Positions 25,401-38,351 are shown, numbered from the stretch's first letter. The stretch is 64,000 nt of DNA from Datnioides undecimradiatus (GCA_008933995.1 WARS01000036.1:19205285-19269284); one strand, 5' to 3'. Numbers and translations are program-made. Notes: generated from the letters alone by a model not told the origin.

Positions 25401-27480
25401 AAGTGATACAGTTTAACAAAACCCTCAATCAGAGCAGCGCTGTGCTTAAAAGTCAAGGGCAAATTCTGGGTCCATGTTTTTTCCCCTTCATGCATTTCGA
25501 TATTTTTCCACTTTCAATTTGTTGCTCCAGGAAATTTAGACTAAACTATTTTGTACGGTTAAAAAAAAAAGTGATATTTCAATGATTGCAGCATCATCAA
25601 AGGCAAAATCTAAATACTTGTAATGAAAAACCCAAATCTGTTATATTCACAATCTGCAAGTTACAGCAAATCAAAAAGAAATAGAAAGATCACAATATCA
25701 CTATTCACAAAATATTTAAAACCTTGCTCTGGGCTATTTCTATCTTACCTACATTGCAACTAAAAGAAAGAGTAAGAGAATAAATAAATGCATGACATCT
25801 ATAAAGGGAAGCGCTGAAATGGTTTTGTGCAACTGTTTTTGTCTGGTTGTAGAAGATCTGAGGTGCTTGATCAGACTTTGTGGTGCACGTTATGCTGCAT
25901 CCATTTCTATAAAATGTGTTTTTACCTCTTCATATTATTATTAATGTACTGCACTGTGTATTGAGCCTTTAAACAGAAAGCCTGCATTACAAAGTCGGCG
26001 TGTAAAGTGTTAAACATGCCAGCATGTATCAGGCTGCAGGGTCTAAAAAGTGATCAAGTTGCATTGTGGGACATGTATGATCTTCTTTTAGAGCTACGAG
26101 ATACATGTGAAGGAATTAAAGTTTGCAGTGGAAACATAAGCAATTACAATATACAGATGGGTGACAAATTAAATAAAACATACAACAGGAAGTCTCTGCT
26201 ACAGGGATTAAAGCTGTTCTTCCAACACATATTTCCTCTTTAGGTGTTTTGATGGTGGTGTGGAGCCCACATCTCTGACAGGTGTTTGACAGGTGTTTGA
26301 CTGGTCTGGGATCTGATAACTGTGCAGGCCACAGCGAATGATTCATATCCTCTTTTATACTCATCAAACCCGTGAGTTAGTATATAGTAGTGAGAATATA
26401 TGCATCCTCATTAAGTGCCCAGAGCAACTTTGAGTTGATTTGAAGTGATTCTTGCCTCTAACAGGACAATCGGACCTAAACCCTTGCAGCTAAACAGAGC
26501 CACCAGATCCCCTCAACACAGTGGTCAAACAGTCAGACCTTATCTACTATCTAGAATGATTCATCTCACCAGATCACTGTTTTCCACATCTCTGTAGAGC
26601 AGCGTCTGCCTTGTTTTTACACCACTGAACTCTCAAATGTGCATTCATCTTGGTAATGACCGGTTTATGCGCTTTTCAAAGTCACTTATGTCTTTTATTG
26701 TTTTGCCATCTTGCTCTCGCTCAGCAATTTTATAAAGGTCATAGAGCAAGATTGGATGTTAATTGTTTAATTGTGCATCACACTGTGCAAAACATTTAGG
26801 TTTCTCCCCCGTTTGTCCAACGCCTGTAGCCTCACTGGAAAGATTGCATCCACTTGTGATGACTGTGTATAACTCACGATCTCACCCTCACATGAAGAAG
26901 GACCCTGTGTAGACTTGTAAATAAATCATACTATCCCTGCATCCACCCAGCCGTCTCTGTCAGAATAATACAGTAGCATGTCAAGTGGAGGGTCTACAGC
27001 ATATGCGGGGCTCCCCACAGACCGTACGCTATTACGCTGATGCTTTTATCCCAGGCACCTGACAGCAACATGACTTCATACATTTTTATGTTAGACCTAG
27101 TAATGGAAATCTAGCCACCCACCGCAGCAGTTCTGGAGATTTCTCTACCAACTAAACCATGCTGAACGTTCCCACCACTTCAGCTGAGTGCAGTGTAGGA
27201 TATCGGCATTTGACAGTGCAAATCCCCATGCACATGACCATCATGCATACACACTGCTGCACTAAATTTATGTTGTTTATGCTTCAAAGCAAGCTGGCTG
27301 GGTTTTCCAGGAAAGCTAAACAAGCTAAAGGTTTCTTGGAAAGCATTTTACCTCTGGTATTCCAATCTTATTTTATACATTTTGCAATCTAAGTCTTTAA
27401 CAAATGTTACTAATGTCCTAGGCACAGCTGCTCAGAGTAGCATTTAGCAAATATCCCTTTAAACTGGGGCTAAACTCTGG

Positions 27481-27635
27481 AATAATGCACATTTGATGCA
27501 CTCTCGAGTGTTTACAGCAGCAGGATGTTTTGAGCCAAATTAAACTCCAGTGTTCATGTTCATGGGGGTAAAGGAACATGTCAGCTGGTGCAACAGCGTG
27601 AGTCATTCATGTGTTTATGAGCTTTAAGGCATAGG
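27481..27635 (+). repeat. Dispersed noncoding block, copy B
   Basis: Matches 507-690 in two collinear segments: the TTTGATGC...TTTACAGCAGCAGGATG part and the ATGTCAGC..GTGCAACAG part through ATGTGTTT. It lacks the GT expansion of copy A. Confidence 0.6.
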
Positions 27636-27819
27636 GAGGGTTTGAAGAGGCCATGTTTGTTGGCAGGATTGACCCACAGCATTATTCTTTAACTTTCACA
27701 TCACTCATAGTCTTGACAATGCTGGCGTGCTCTGAAAGAACCGCGTTGAAGTCAATAGAGTTCTCACTCTCCTTTCTCCTGCTTTTCACTTAAAACGTCA
27801 GGAAAAAAATGTGAAACTG

Positions 27820-28330
27820 CGTCTCGTTCGCCGCATTGAAGCAAGTCACCATTAAGCCATTTTCAGATTCACTGCCACTGAAGCGGACGGCTGATCAACA
27901 CACCGCTCAGACACAAGGACAATGCACTTAAGCTTCCATGGGCTTCTGAGTTCACTCTAAATTTCGCAATCTCATCAAAATTCGCCCATGCGTTCCCCGG
28001 AGCCGCCTAGAGCAAGGTTACGCTCGCTCAACCGCCCCTCAGACCACGGTTTTCTCCACTCCAGCCTTTGAAGCAGTTACCATCGTCGCGGCTCTCATTC
28101 ACCGTCACACGCACCGGCTACCACCTTATCCGCCTCCTTGTCTGCAGGCCTCTTGGTCATTAACACTCCTTGCTCATCTAGCACCTTTCTGGCTTCTTCC
28201 CTTTTTTCCCATGTCACTTTCACCTCCTCTGCCCTCCTTCGTCTTCTCCGCTGACGCTCAGAGTTGTGCCTGCCGGGCTCGGCTCGCACTAGCTGCTCGC
28301 TTTGGTGTCAGCAGACAGGGAGAGGAGGGA
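27820..28330. other. CpG-rich block in the large nckap5 intron
   Basis: CpG dinucleotides are clustered (for example 27820-27835, 28000-28045, 28084-28130, 28228-28300), unlike the AT-rich DNA around it. A 64-codon minus-strand frame (28095-28289) is charged (ERQRRRRRRAEEVKVTWEKR) and would form a helix, but I recognise no family. It may be an internal promoter, an old transposon 5' end or a pseudogene piece. Confidence 0.35.
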
Positions 28331-29089
28331 AGCAGGGGTGAAATGGTGGAAAACAAGTATATTGCAGTTGCTAGGTGAGGGATTGCGGCTGTAGTGTTCA
28401 AACACAACTGAATACAAACTGCAGAGACTACGTGACAGTATTGTGTGTTAATATAAATGAATAAAATGCGTCAGGGGCTCCTTTTGTTTTAAATCAGAGC
28501 ATGCAAGTGCAACCGTGAGTGAGCGGCCGTTGAGGCGAGCTGTTTGTGCTGTACGTGGTATCTGTGTTGTAAATCTCCCTGCGAGGCAAAAAGCAAAGAC
28601 GCTTCAGAACGGGAGTAAATAAATTTGACTTTGTTGTACGAGTTCACACGGCAATGAAATCAATTGCGGTTTAAAAACACTTCAAAGGGGCAAATAAATT
28701 TGACTTTATTATATATTTGCCTTTATCTTTCACTGCAGGCCTCCAAGGAAGTTTATCTGTGGGAAGAGGCACCTGCCGCTGTTTTAAAACCTCAAAGACC
28801 CGGGTCTCTCGAGTGTCGCTCTACAACTGAATTCCAATAACACTGTGACAAACAACCCTGTCAAAGAGCCACCGCACTTTTAACAGCCAGGGGCTCTCCG
28901 CCCCACGGACACTGGGAGACGATGTTGCTGTCGTGAACAGTCCAAACAGCACAAACATACAAAGACAGAAAAGTAAATAACAGAGAGAACCGACTCACTT
29001 TCTCCTGAACAGACACCAAGGGACATTTCATGTATTTTGCTCGCTAGCTACAGCTAATGTCTGTATAGTGGCCTAGTTGCTATCCCTCC

Positions 29090-29305
29090 GGGGCTGAACC
29101 ATGAAGTGTCTGAAGCTGCAGTCCCTCAAACGGCCACTTGAGGCTCCAGCAGCGAGTCAGTCCCCATAGATGTTACTAACTATATTAAAGTTGTGCATGA
29201 TTAAGGCACGTGGCTGCTTTGAGTGACAGCTACCCGCTAGCTGTATGTTTTAGCAACCATGTGTCATGCGGCCCCGCCTCACCACCGCCACCGCCACCCA
29301 CATGG
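29090..29305. repeat. Teleost dispersed repeat, left part (interrupted)
   Basis: The text GAAGCTGCAGTCCCTCAAAC, GGCCACTTGAGGCTCCAGCA, GCGAGTCAGTCCCCATAGA and GTGGCTGCTTTGAGTGACAG follows a repeat I know from many teleost genomes. It continues at 29676-29842 after an insertion. Confidence 0.65.
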
Positions 29306-29675
29306 TGTCATGGTTCCCAAGTTTTGACTCATTTCCTGTTTTATTTTGAAAAGTTCTTTCCCTTGTGTGTCTCGGTCTACTTGTTTCCTGTCTTTGATTA
29401 GTTCATTGGTTTCACCAGTGTCTCGTTTGCCTGCACTCCCCAGTCTGTTTAAGTTGTGTCACTTCCTTTGTTCTTCGTTGGTCCGTTGTGTGTTAGATGT
29501 GCTTTTTCGCTGTTACTTGAACTGTGTCTTTGCCTTCCCCCTTTTTGGATTTGTTTGCCTTAACTTGGACTGATTACCTGGATTACCCTGCCTGCTTTTC
29601 GACTGTCCGTAAGCTCTTTGTGTGTCTGCATTTGAGTCCACTTCCTCGAGCTCCTCCGCGTGCCACATCGTGACA
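29306..29675. mobile_element. Nested insertion of a second repeat (about 370 bp)
   Basis: It begins TGTCATGGTTCCC and ends CCACATCGTGACA, giving TGTCA/TGACA inverted ends. It carries the pyrimidine-rich text TCATTTCCTGTTTT..GTCTCGGTCTACTTG typical of a common teleost repeat. It splits the flanking repeat. A target duplication was not evident. A diverged relative may lie at 63720-63830. Confidence 0.5.
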
Positions 29676-29842
29676 CGTTGGCACGTTTTTGCCCGGTTTT
29701 GGATGAGCTGGGAGTTAGGAGACATCATGCACTGCCAAGATGGTGACGTCCAGAACGACCACACACTGAGCTTCACAATCGCTCTTCAGAAACCTCAGGG
29801 TGACGTCACGGTGGCTCCGTTCTTCTTTATACAGTCTATAGT
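29676..29842. repeat. Teleost dispersed repeat, right part
   Basis: Resumes the interrupted repeat: CCAAGATGGTGACGTCCAGA, then GACGTCACGGTGGCTCCGTT, ending TTTATACAGTCTATAG, the usual end of this family as I recall it. Confidence 0.65.
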
Positions 29843-30425
29843 GGTGAGGCTGGTTGTAGTTAATGAAGTGTAACGTTCCCTTAATCCAATAAAGAGCAGA
29901 AGAGAGCCGCCAAATGAAGGCTAACTCTGATTAAACACAGGACCAACACACACACACAGTGGCTGTGCTCATCACCCTGCAAGCTAATGTAACTTTGTTA
30001 ATTAATGATGTACTCATTAGCCTTGAAACTGTAGGTTGTTAGCTAGTACATGCTAACAGAAACACGCAGCAGAATCTATTTTTTCATTCTGTTGCTTTCG
30101 TTTCTTTGTTTTGTAAAGGCTAAAAAAACCACAGACCAGCCTCCAAACCCTTTACATGCAGAGTGTCGGCCTTCCTACAGCCCCATGCATACAGATTAGG
30201 CATGTGGAGAAATCTCAAGCCTGCTGTGGGTTGTTATAGTCGCTAAGCTATGATTGGGTTTCGGGAAGGGGGTTTAGCAGCAGTCTATTAGTTTTGGAAC
30301 CAGAGCTTTTTTAGGGTGTTTGATAACCAACTGTTCAGACTTTGGTAACAGGTGGCTGTGAACATGCCTCTTAGTTGTTGCACATTTCCTCAGTAAAATA
30401 CCCAGAATGGAAAAAAACAGTTTCC

Positions 30426-30448
30426 ACTCTCTCTCTCTCTCTCTCTCT
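30426..30448. repeat. (CT)n microsatellite
   Basis: Uninterrupted CT dinucleotides, then TTTT. Confidence 0.95.
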
Positions 30449-31319
30449 TTTTATCGTTGTCATGTCGCGTAATGCGATGCACGACACCTCGCTGTAACCT
30501 CACTCGGAGTCAGTCAACGTGACTGGGAACAGGTGCGCTGTCACAGTGATTAAGGAACCGAACAAGCATAACTCGCAGTGAAAAACACATTTTCCGTTTC
30601 AATAATTTGTACATAATCACCTCCGTGTTACCTGGCAAACTGATACACAACCAGAGTGGTATGTCTGATCACTGGCGGCGACAATGAAATGACCTGTGGT
30701 TAATTTTTGGTTGAGCACACTCTGCAGCGGCAACAAGAGCGCGGAGCCTAATGGATTTTGGCCTCTTTGCTCCCACTTTGTGGAGCTACAAAGGCCGTGA
30801 TCTCTCGCTGCTGTAATCACCCTGCTCATTTGATATCAGAGGCAGGCGAGCAGACCATGTTGGGCTTGTAGACTGCAACTAGAACGTGTTCCTATGTAGG
30901 AAGATGTTTGGGACACCTTAAATAGGTTTCAAAGCTTATTCTAGTCATTTCAGGATGCTGGAATAAACAAATATTGAATATGCAGAGCTTAAAGGTTCAA
31001 CATTGGTTAACTATCGTGTTACAGCCACTACAATGGGCTTTGGAGCTATTTGGTTATAATATATGAAAGCAGTGCATGCTATGGTCACTGTGGCACAAAT
31101 CAACATTCCCATATTAAACAATGGGTAAAAGCAGGTTTCGGGTTTAAGCCACAGAGAATTATCACAACTCTGCTTCATCGCTTTGGTTTTATGAACTCCA
31201 CCTTGTCTGTTTTGGTTTTCATCAACCTTAACAAAGCTAAGCTCTGATAAACCTCCTTCTACACAACCTGCCTGTCACCAAACAGCTGGGAAACAGAGTT
31301 AAAACATTAAGCTGCTAAA

Positions 31320-31420
31320 AAGCCTGAGGAGTTGGTGGAGACCAAAACTGAGCTTAAAAGAAAGAAGGTCCATGTAAATGCTAATGTCTGCTGGACATGT
31401 AAACTGGCATCTGTTAAACA
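31320..31420. repeat. Fragment of a teleost dispersed repeat
   Basis: GAGTTGGTGGAGACCAAAAC..GAGCTTAAAAG followed by ATGCTAATGTCTGCTGGAC. The same phrase recurs at 53040-53110, and related text occurs at 62790-62886. Confidence 0.55.
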
Positions 31421-32414
31421 AAATGCTCACACTTCTTATTCTGAATGGTTATATGTTAAATCTGTCTCTCCAGCTGACAAAGAAATCAATTAATACTGCT
31501 TTAATTAATCAAACAATGTGTGTACTGATGTTGTGACTGACTCTCTGTGCTACCAACAAGTTCCCTAAACCTCTCTTAACTCTCCCAGCCCTGAGTGAAA
31601 TCATCCATAACTACAAACACGATGTTGTTCGGCTTCACAGCAGGTGATCACCGCAGGAAATCACATCTGAAACTTTACTCAGGCAGACAACAATTAAAAT
31701 ATTCTAAACTTTGAAATCAGTGATTTGGATGCGAGGCTCGTCCTCAAAAAAACTTTTGTTTGTGACTTTACCCGGGACAAACAGAGCAACTGCAGTTAAT
31801 ATTCAAGCTTTAGGCGGGAGATAATTATCTAACACTACTAATGTAGCCCCCTGGATAACTGGGAATGCTATATTAGTGAATCAAAGGCAGCATTTGGCAC
31901 ATAAAAAGATATTTTGTTTTATTTCTCTTGCTGCCAGCGATGGCTCTTTTGCTGCCCCATCAAGCCTTGTGAAACAGTGAAATTATTTAGTAATAATTCA
32001 GCATCCGCATTAACAAACGGATGACAAAAGAAGTCTGTTTTCTAGCCTGAGAAGGTTTTGTGTGTTATTTGTGCTTAAATAGACAAGAACTAGGTTGAAA
32101 TGTTTGGCACAGGAGTGGAGAATCAGATCGTTGACATCACAGATACATTAAGTCAGTGATCTGTGCATTTACAGGGGGAATGGAGTTAACCCAAACTATG
32201 ACCTTATTGTAAAAATTGTATCTGTGGTCATGTTTACACTGCCATGTGTAGTTACAGAGTTCATTCTCAGCAGCACAGATGCTTCTGAAACATCGTATTT
32301 GAGGAGATATCACAGGAATGTGGCAGGAATACTACAGGCAGCAGTGTGTCTCTATGATCCTCTCTCTATTCCATGACTTTAAAATGCCATTTGCCACTTT
32401 TATCATGAAGGTGA

Positions 32415-32790
32415 CTCCACACTGTGCAGCAGGGGTGCACAAACCTTTCCCCTTGGAAAACCAAAACTGAAATTTATTAAGGGACCAAGGCCAAAAGCAA
32501 ATATCTGCTGCACTGATGTTGAATGGTGCCAGTTATTGACTTCCTGCACGGCGTCCCTCTGCCCACTGAGGTCAGATTAGGAATAATAATTAAAAATTAC
32601 TCAACAAAAAAATTAAACACAATGAAAATCAGTTTTAATATATTTTTATGTATTAGTTTTTCATTATTATTCAATTATAATTGTAATTATTTTCTTTTTT
32701 TTTTTAACCTCTAGTATCGTCCATGCCAAATTGGACCTTAATACGAGCAAACTTTGGCCTGCTGGTTTGAGTCTGGAAGTCCTGCTGCAG
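32415..32790. repeat. Possible degenerate hAT-like element
   Basis: It starts GCAGGGGTGCACAAACCTTT and includes AAATTGGACCTTAATACGAG and ACTTTGGCCTGC near the right side, in the manner of short hAT elements with CAGGGGTG ends. The inverted end is poorly preserved, so this is weak. Confidence 0.3.
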
Positions 32791-33293
32791 AGTGTAAAGG
32801 CTACACTATAGTATAGAATCAAGTTTTTATAGTAGATCCAAGATGAAACTGAGAGAAAACGGCGTATTTACAAATCCATCAGTTACTTCAACACCATTGA
32901 CAGCACCAAGGGCTTATCAATACACAATTAGACTGCTGATATTCCAAAGCTGTGAACAGGGATCATGGAGTCTAACTTGAACAAACCTCAGTCTAGTTTG
33001 CCTGACTCATTGATCTCTTAGTACCTGGTTAACATATTCAACTAAACAACCCCTCTGCCCCTGCACTCTCTCTGCTACTAGGAGATGGCATGTTAACAAG
33101 GGGTGGGTGCATTTAAACAACTTTGCTGGGGGGTGGCATCTCCCGGATAAGTCTCAAGCCAAGGATGTTTGCAGAACTTTCCAAGAAGCACCAGACAAAC
33201 AAATAGAAACCATTAAGTCAACAGTAAATTGACAATAAGACCTTGTTTAATGAGGCTCTGAGGAGAAATGTCAGCATGTACAACACTTCTTAC

Positions 33294-33383
33294 CAGAGGA
33301 AGCAGCTGAGTATCTGTGCAGAGATACATACGCTTCTCCTGCAACGACAGAACTCCTCTTCTTGTGGAGTCTGCAAGTTTGAC
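33294..33383 (-). other. Candidate 90-nt cassette exon within the large nckap5 intron
   Basis: The minus strand shows an acceptor with a pyrimidine tract (TTTAACCTTTTCCGTAAAG), 90 nt open in phase 0 (VKLADSTRRGVLSLQEKRMY plus ten codons), and a strong donor CTG/GTAAGAAG. Both flanking nckap5 exons are phase 0 at this junction, so inclusion keeps the frame. It does not clearly resemble any family segment I recall, so it may be chance. Confidence 0.25.
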
Positions 33384-36300
33384 CTTTACGGAAAAGGTTA
33401 AAGCTGAAGGACAGCGTTTCCTGCTCTGCTAGGCTCGCAGCATACTTAATGACCTGGTGTGGGAATTCCTAGACTTTCTGGGACAATTTCCATGAAGCTG
33501 GGGGAAGGAATTCCTGCAGCATTTGTACAGTTCCTTTAATATCTTTTTAATTAACAATTCTGTCTGCGAGCTCAAACTGGTCCCTCGAATACAGATAGTT
33601 TGAGTTTGTCAGAGGACAGGGATCATGCTGAGAAACCTCAACAATCCAAAGAGACCTTTAGAAACAAAGCAGCTTGAGTTTTCTCGCCTGCCCTCTGCAT
33701 AATAATTATGACTCCCCGCAACACGGAGAAGGGTCATTTCAGTAGAATTTAAATAGTTTAGAGAAGTTAAGGCTGAAATTTCACCAGCGCTGTGGTCAAG
33801 ACAAGTTATGGATCCGAGACAAAGAAAGAGCCAAAACATCTACATTTAATAAAAATAACAACTAACATGTTAGCCACCAGATACATCACGTTATGCATTC
33901 AGCCTATTGCTGAAGCACGTCTCAGCTGTCGATCTAACATCACTTCACAACGAACTGTAAAACAAACCCTTTGGATACTCGTAAAGTTTTACACAGTTGA
34001 TTTGAAAGTAACTTGGTCGTGCTCCATGAAGATGTTCCGTCAGACAGACAAACTACTTTTAGCAACATCTGAGCTTTTTAGCAACACATAATAATGAATA
34101 AATGGATTCAGGAGACGAAGACGTGTGGAGAAAAGAGAGAAACATGCAAAATTCAACATGAACGAGGGTGATTTTTACTTTTACCACCGAAACTGTGATA
34201 ATTCTCTGTCTCTATAATGCTTCTACAACAATTCAGACGCTAAAATGTCTATAAGTCATCCCGTGTGCGGCGGTAGCTTATACAACTTTTAATTAAGGAC
34301 TGTCTTTGTTGCCTCCTCTTATACAGTCTCTGGCATAACATTCGTTTGGTCAGCATAAGAGCTTCAGTCAATGTCTCAGAGGGGTATATAGCGCCAAAAG
34401 CATCACAGTTGGCAGCCCTGGATTGATTCTGAACAATATTCAAGTGCAAAGCTGGACTCGAAGGACTTGAAACCTGTGAATCCTGTTACACATATTACAT
34501 ATATGATAATAACATCATTTCAGGGTTGGGATATGGCTCAGCCGGCTACGTGGGAGCAGTGATTGCTGTTGGTTTGGAGATGGCGGCTTTGTTAAGCTTG
34601 ATGTGGAGCTGCATTGCATTGTGGTCAACGAAGACAGTAAGACTTTCTCTGATGTGGCTGATCCAAATGTAGTTTCATCAGCACCTTATTTCAAAGTGTT
34701 TCCAGATTTTTTCTACATGTTTTAAGCCCCAGTTCACAAGCCCCTTTGAATCAGATGGATGGAAATGCTTATTCAGTCCAACACTATTTGAATGTGACCT
34801 CGTGCTCTGTCTTATGTTTACAGTGACACGCAGCCTGCAGACATATCATAGAAATATCTGAAATGTAAAAGTGGTCTTGAACCTGACTTGTTGCACACAC
34901 AATATCTGAATTTCTTCATATTCTTCATATGTGCCTTCTTATTGGGTTGCTGGGTTTTGCCGATTTAAAGCACTGTTTTATTGAGGAACATCCACCCAGG
35001 CTAAATAAAAGCCATCTGCATGTGGTTGAGTTTCCTGTGTCTGGTACTCTGTGTCTCTGTCTCTGCTGCGACTTGCCCTCTATCTAATAAAAACAACAAA
35101 GCAAAGAAGAGGGAAGGCCTACTCAAGAAAATAAGGAACAATATTGAGGCTGGACCCGAGACCCGGGACTGCATCCCTGCAGCCTACCACAAATAATGAA
35201 GTATTCTCTGTGCAGTAGCTATTCAGCAGCGCAGCACACAGTTTAAGTGTGTCTTGCATTTGTAATTGGCTTCAGTAAGCATTCGTATCCCTGCTGGTGA
35301 CAGTCAGAGAGCCTCGTTGCAGTTCAATATCGCAAAGCTTCTGTCAATTACAGCTTACACTTCTTTTTTTAAAGGGCTAACGGGCGGGGCTCGACCATCT
35401 ATTTCAGGGGTTGTCTTCAGATATTCAAAACTGTGATCCATCATCAATTATTCACGGTACAGCTGGACCGCTGCAGAACAGGTGCATTATTAGTTGTCTG
35501 TCGTTGCTGTCTGTCTTGTTTGCTATCCAGGTTTACCCCCACACCTCACTGTCGCATTTAGATTAAGGCTGTAACAGTTGGTGCATTGTTAGCAGCATGT
35601 GCTGGGGTTAGCCTAAGAAGCTAACTGGCATGAATAAGTCACACAGTGATAACTGTAAATGAGACAGTGGACTTCATCTCAGTTGTTTGGGAACAGTTCG
35701 AGCTACAGGTGCAATGGCGAAGAGTTGTGGATAAGGAAAGGATGGTTGTGTTAAAGCTTGTGAATGGAAATTCACCAAACATGCTAAGCTACATGCAACG
35801 ACAGCACCCCGATGAAAAGAAGCTCCTTTTTATGCTTTGTATGTGTTGAATGCAACCAAACCACGACTCCATAACCCGGGAATGAGTTCATCTTTGTTTT
35901 CTGTGCACTGTGACAGCCTTTAGCAGACACTCACATGTCAGTTTGAGAAGCTAACTCTCAACAAGTCTACTAGCACTGCATTATAACTGACCCAGCTCAC
36001 CATTCACACTTTGAACATACATCAGGGCTGAATGGATTTTGATCTGTCTAAAATGTGTCTGTCCAGGCAGCACTGTGCTGCATGAGAGCGGCGCTGCCTC
36101 ATCATTGTTAGACGCTGATCAAAGCAGCCAAATCGTTCCCGTCAGCAAGGTTACGTAAACAAACCTACGCATCAAAGGACGGCTGGAGGAAAAGGTTAAA
36201 GGAAAATTAATCTTTACAAGGTGCCGTCAGACCGAAAATCACTGGGGAGGAAAGTTTGTCAGTCTGCCATCACAAACCGAAAGGTGGGACATTTCAGAGA

Positions 36301-37146
36301 ATACATGAACGTCAGTGAAATGGTACACAATACACTGAGTCTGACAACAAGTGACAGATAAACAAAGACGCGTCCTGTGTGTTGTCATAACTTCCATGTA
36401 ACTCCACCCATGTCGAGGCGACATATCTGGCGACCTTCTTCGGTCCCCACGAGCTCCTAGCACGCACACTTCTAAAAAAGACTGAAGTCTGCAAACCAGA
36501 AAACCAAAACAATGTGCTAAAAGATGCTAAAATGCTAACCTGTGCCTTGTCAAGGAGCACACAGTCACGTGAACAGTTTTCTACAGCGCGGGTTAGGGAT
36601 GAAGGCCAACCACTGCCCAATCAGCTGTCATGATGGTTAACAAAACTCAAGGACGGCCCAGGTTTTAACCAATTATCCCAAGCGCTGTATGGTTGAGAGC
36701 ATTCCAATTAGAGTAACATGTGCGGCTCCGTCTCCCCATTTTCCAGCTGCAGTTGGATTACAGGCCCGGCTCACTATTAGCCTACACTCTGACATGATTA
36801 GCACAGAAGAGAAGAGAGCGGGAAGGGGGTGGTGATGCTTGTTTGATGACCTACGGTGCGCTCGAGCATGCCACTTTGACTAATATACTAGTTAAGAATG
36901 GAAGAACATGAGGCCCGAATTAATCCATTTCCAATTCTGAATCTGACAGTAAAACATCCGAAAATTAAACTGCACCCTGGGTGGATTTCTCTCTCGCTCT
37001 TCTCTCCGCCTGTCTTTCTCTCTCTGTGGTCCTTTTTTTTAAAGTTAGTAACCTTTAGAAGTAGAGCTCATGTAAAATTCAAACAGCCTCGAAGCACGGT
37101 AGGTCTGTCAGTGTCTGTTTGTATCCATTGCGCCATGTGCTCCTAC

Positions 37147-37266
37147 CTGGGAGACAGGAGCCGTGGACATTTTGACACGCTGTTGAAACAGCACGCTCAG
37201 TATGCGGTTTTGCTGCTCCAAGTCGAACACGCGGGTCCGCAGCTTCACACATTCCTCTTTCAAGTC
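37147..37266 (-). CDS. nckap5: nckap5 exon (120 nt), coiled coil
   Basis: Acceptor GGTTTTCTAG precedes 37266 and donor TCCCAG/GTAGGAG follows 37147; phase 0 at both ends. Forty codons: DLKEECVKLRTRVFDLEQQN, then RILSVLFQQRVKMSTAPVSQ. Heptad-like Leu/Val spacing and charged residues indicate a coiled coil. The stretch is almost word for word the NCKAP5/NCKAP5L segment as I recall it, apart from its last eight residues. A 224-codon plus-strand frame over this interval is an antisense shadow. Confidence 0.93.
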
Positions 37267-38351
37267 CTAGAAAACCAGCAAAAGGAGGAAACAGACGGAC
37301 AAATAACTGTGGCTGACGGGGGAGAGTTCAGGGAAACACACGTCTGTCAGGTGGTAACAGTGCTGTACGCTACAGGACAGCACTCTAAACTCTACCACGT
37401 TATAAAAACAACAAATTTTATTGAATCCTCACTTTTAAACAGTACTTTCTATACAAAAATGTCAAAATCTGCTCTGTTTATGTATAGAAATCAATATAAA
37501 TATGTGATCCAATGCATTATTTATGCTTTTGTGTACCATAAACGATTGACTCCATATTACAGTGTGAAGTAAATAAACATGTTATATCGTCATGAAGTGA
37601 TTACTTTAACTGATTATTTCTATGTAATTTCAAACTATAGCTTCATTACATTCATCTGAAGTTTGTGGTTTAGTGCATGTTGTGCATGTTTTCAGTATAG
37701 TGGTACATGTTCATGTTTTTAATTAATTGTTGTATGTGCTATAATTATTCAAATAAGTGAGCTACAATATAGTAAAGGTCAGGGTATTATGGGGCTATGC
37801 TAGCACACAGTAGCCCAAAAACTCTATTTAACAGTAATAAAATAATAAAGTGTTTGCAGAATGTTTAACATGTGTTTTCCATGTTTTGATGAGCAGGGAT
37901 GTGTAATATATGATGTGCTAATCAGAGTTATCTTCTGTTTCCTGACCCCTGGTCTGCACAAACAAACAACTGGCCTTCTCTACTACTCCTGAGTTGATTC
38001 AAAGTATGTGTATTATAGGAGAAATAATAATAGTTAGGCAATATTCGCTGGGATTGTGGGAATAATCATGTCACTCCAATTTAAAAAGTCAAAGTTCATT
38101 GGTTTTGGCTATAAAACCTTGCGTTGAAGAGAAGAACTATGATTTCCAGATGCTGAAATGCTACATGCTGCATCAGACTTTAACATCTTTGCACCAAAGT
38201 AAAGATCCTCAAAGGATTTTTAGATTTTCTTTGACTTTTCAAATATCACTTTATATTAGAAATGATGACTGTCATAGATGATGAGTAACTGCACGTCACT
38301 AATGGTTGACTGGATTAATGACGCTTCAACGCTGCAGAGACAAAGACGAAC
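37267..38351 (-). other. nckap5: nckap5 intron, 1.1 kb
   Basis: AT-rich intron with no recognised repeat or extra exon. Confidence 0.8.

Larger units (their letters stand above)
23416..37146 (-). other. nckap5: nckap5 intron, 13.7 kb
   Basis: The largest intron. It carries several listed items: a conserved-looking noncoding block (24960-25400), copy B of the duplicated block (27481-27635), a CpG-rich block (27820-28330), nested repeats (29090-29842), a CT microsatellite, two degenerate repeats and a 90-nt exon-like stretch (33294-33383). An exon for the segment that in mammals follows the coiled coil (about KLHSRLLDLSSGD) was sought and not found. Confidence 0.7.

Noticed and set aside
34510-34640. 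Short hydrophobic plus-strand frame (GYGSAGYVGAVIAVGLEMAA)
   Set aside because: Only about 40 codons, with no start context, no clear splice pair and no family recognised.
35320-35353. Possible KLHSRLLDLSSGD-type exon reading KLCDIELQRGSL on the minus strand
   Set aside because: Similarity to the expected peptide is poor and no GT donor follows before a stop.
36898-37572. 224-codon plus-strand open frame
   Set aside because: It runs antisense over the 120-nt nckap5 coiled-coil exon, whose codons keep stops out of the other strand. The rest is low-complexity Ser/Leu/Phe text.
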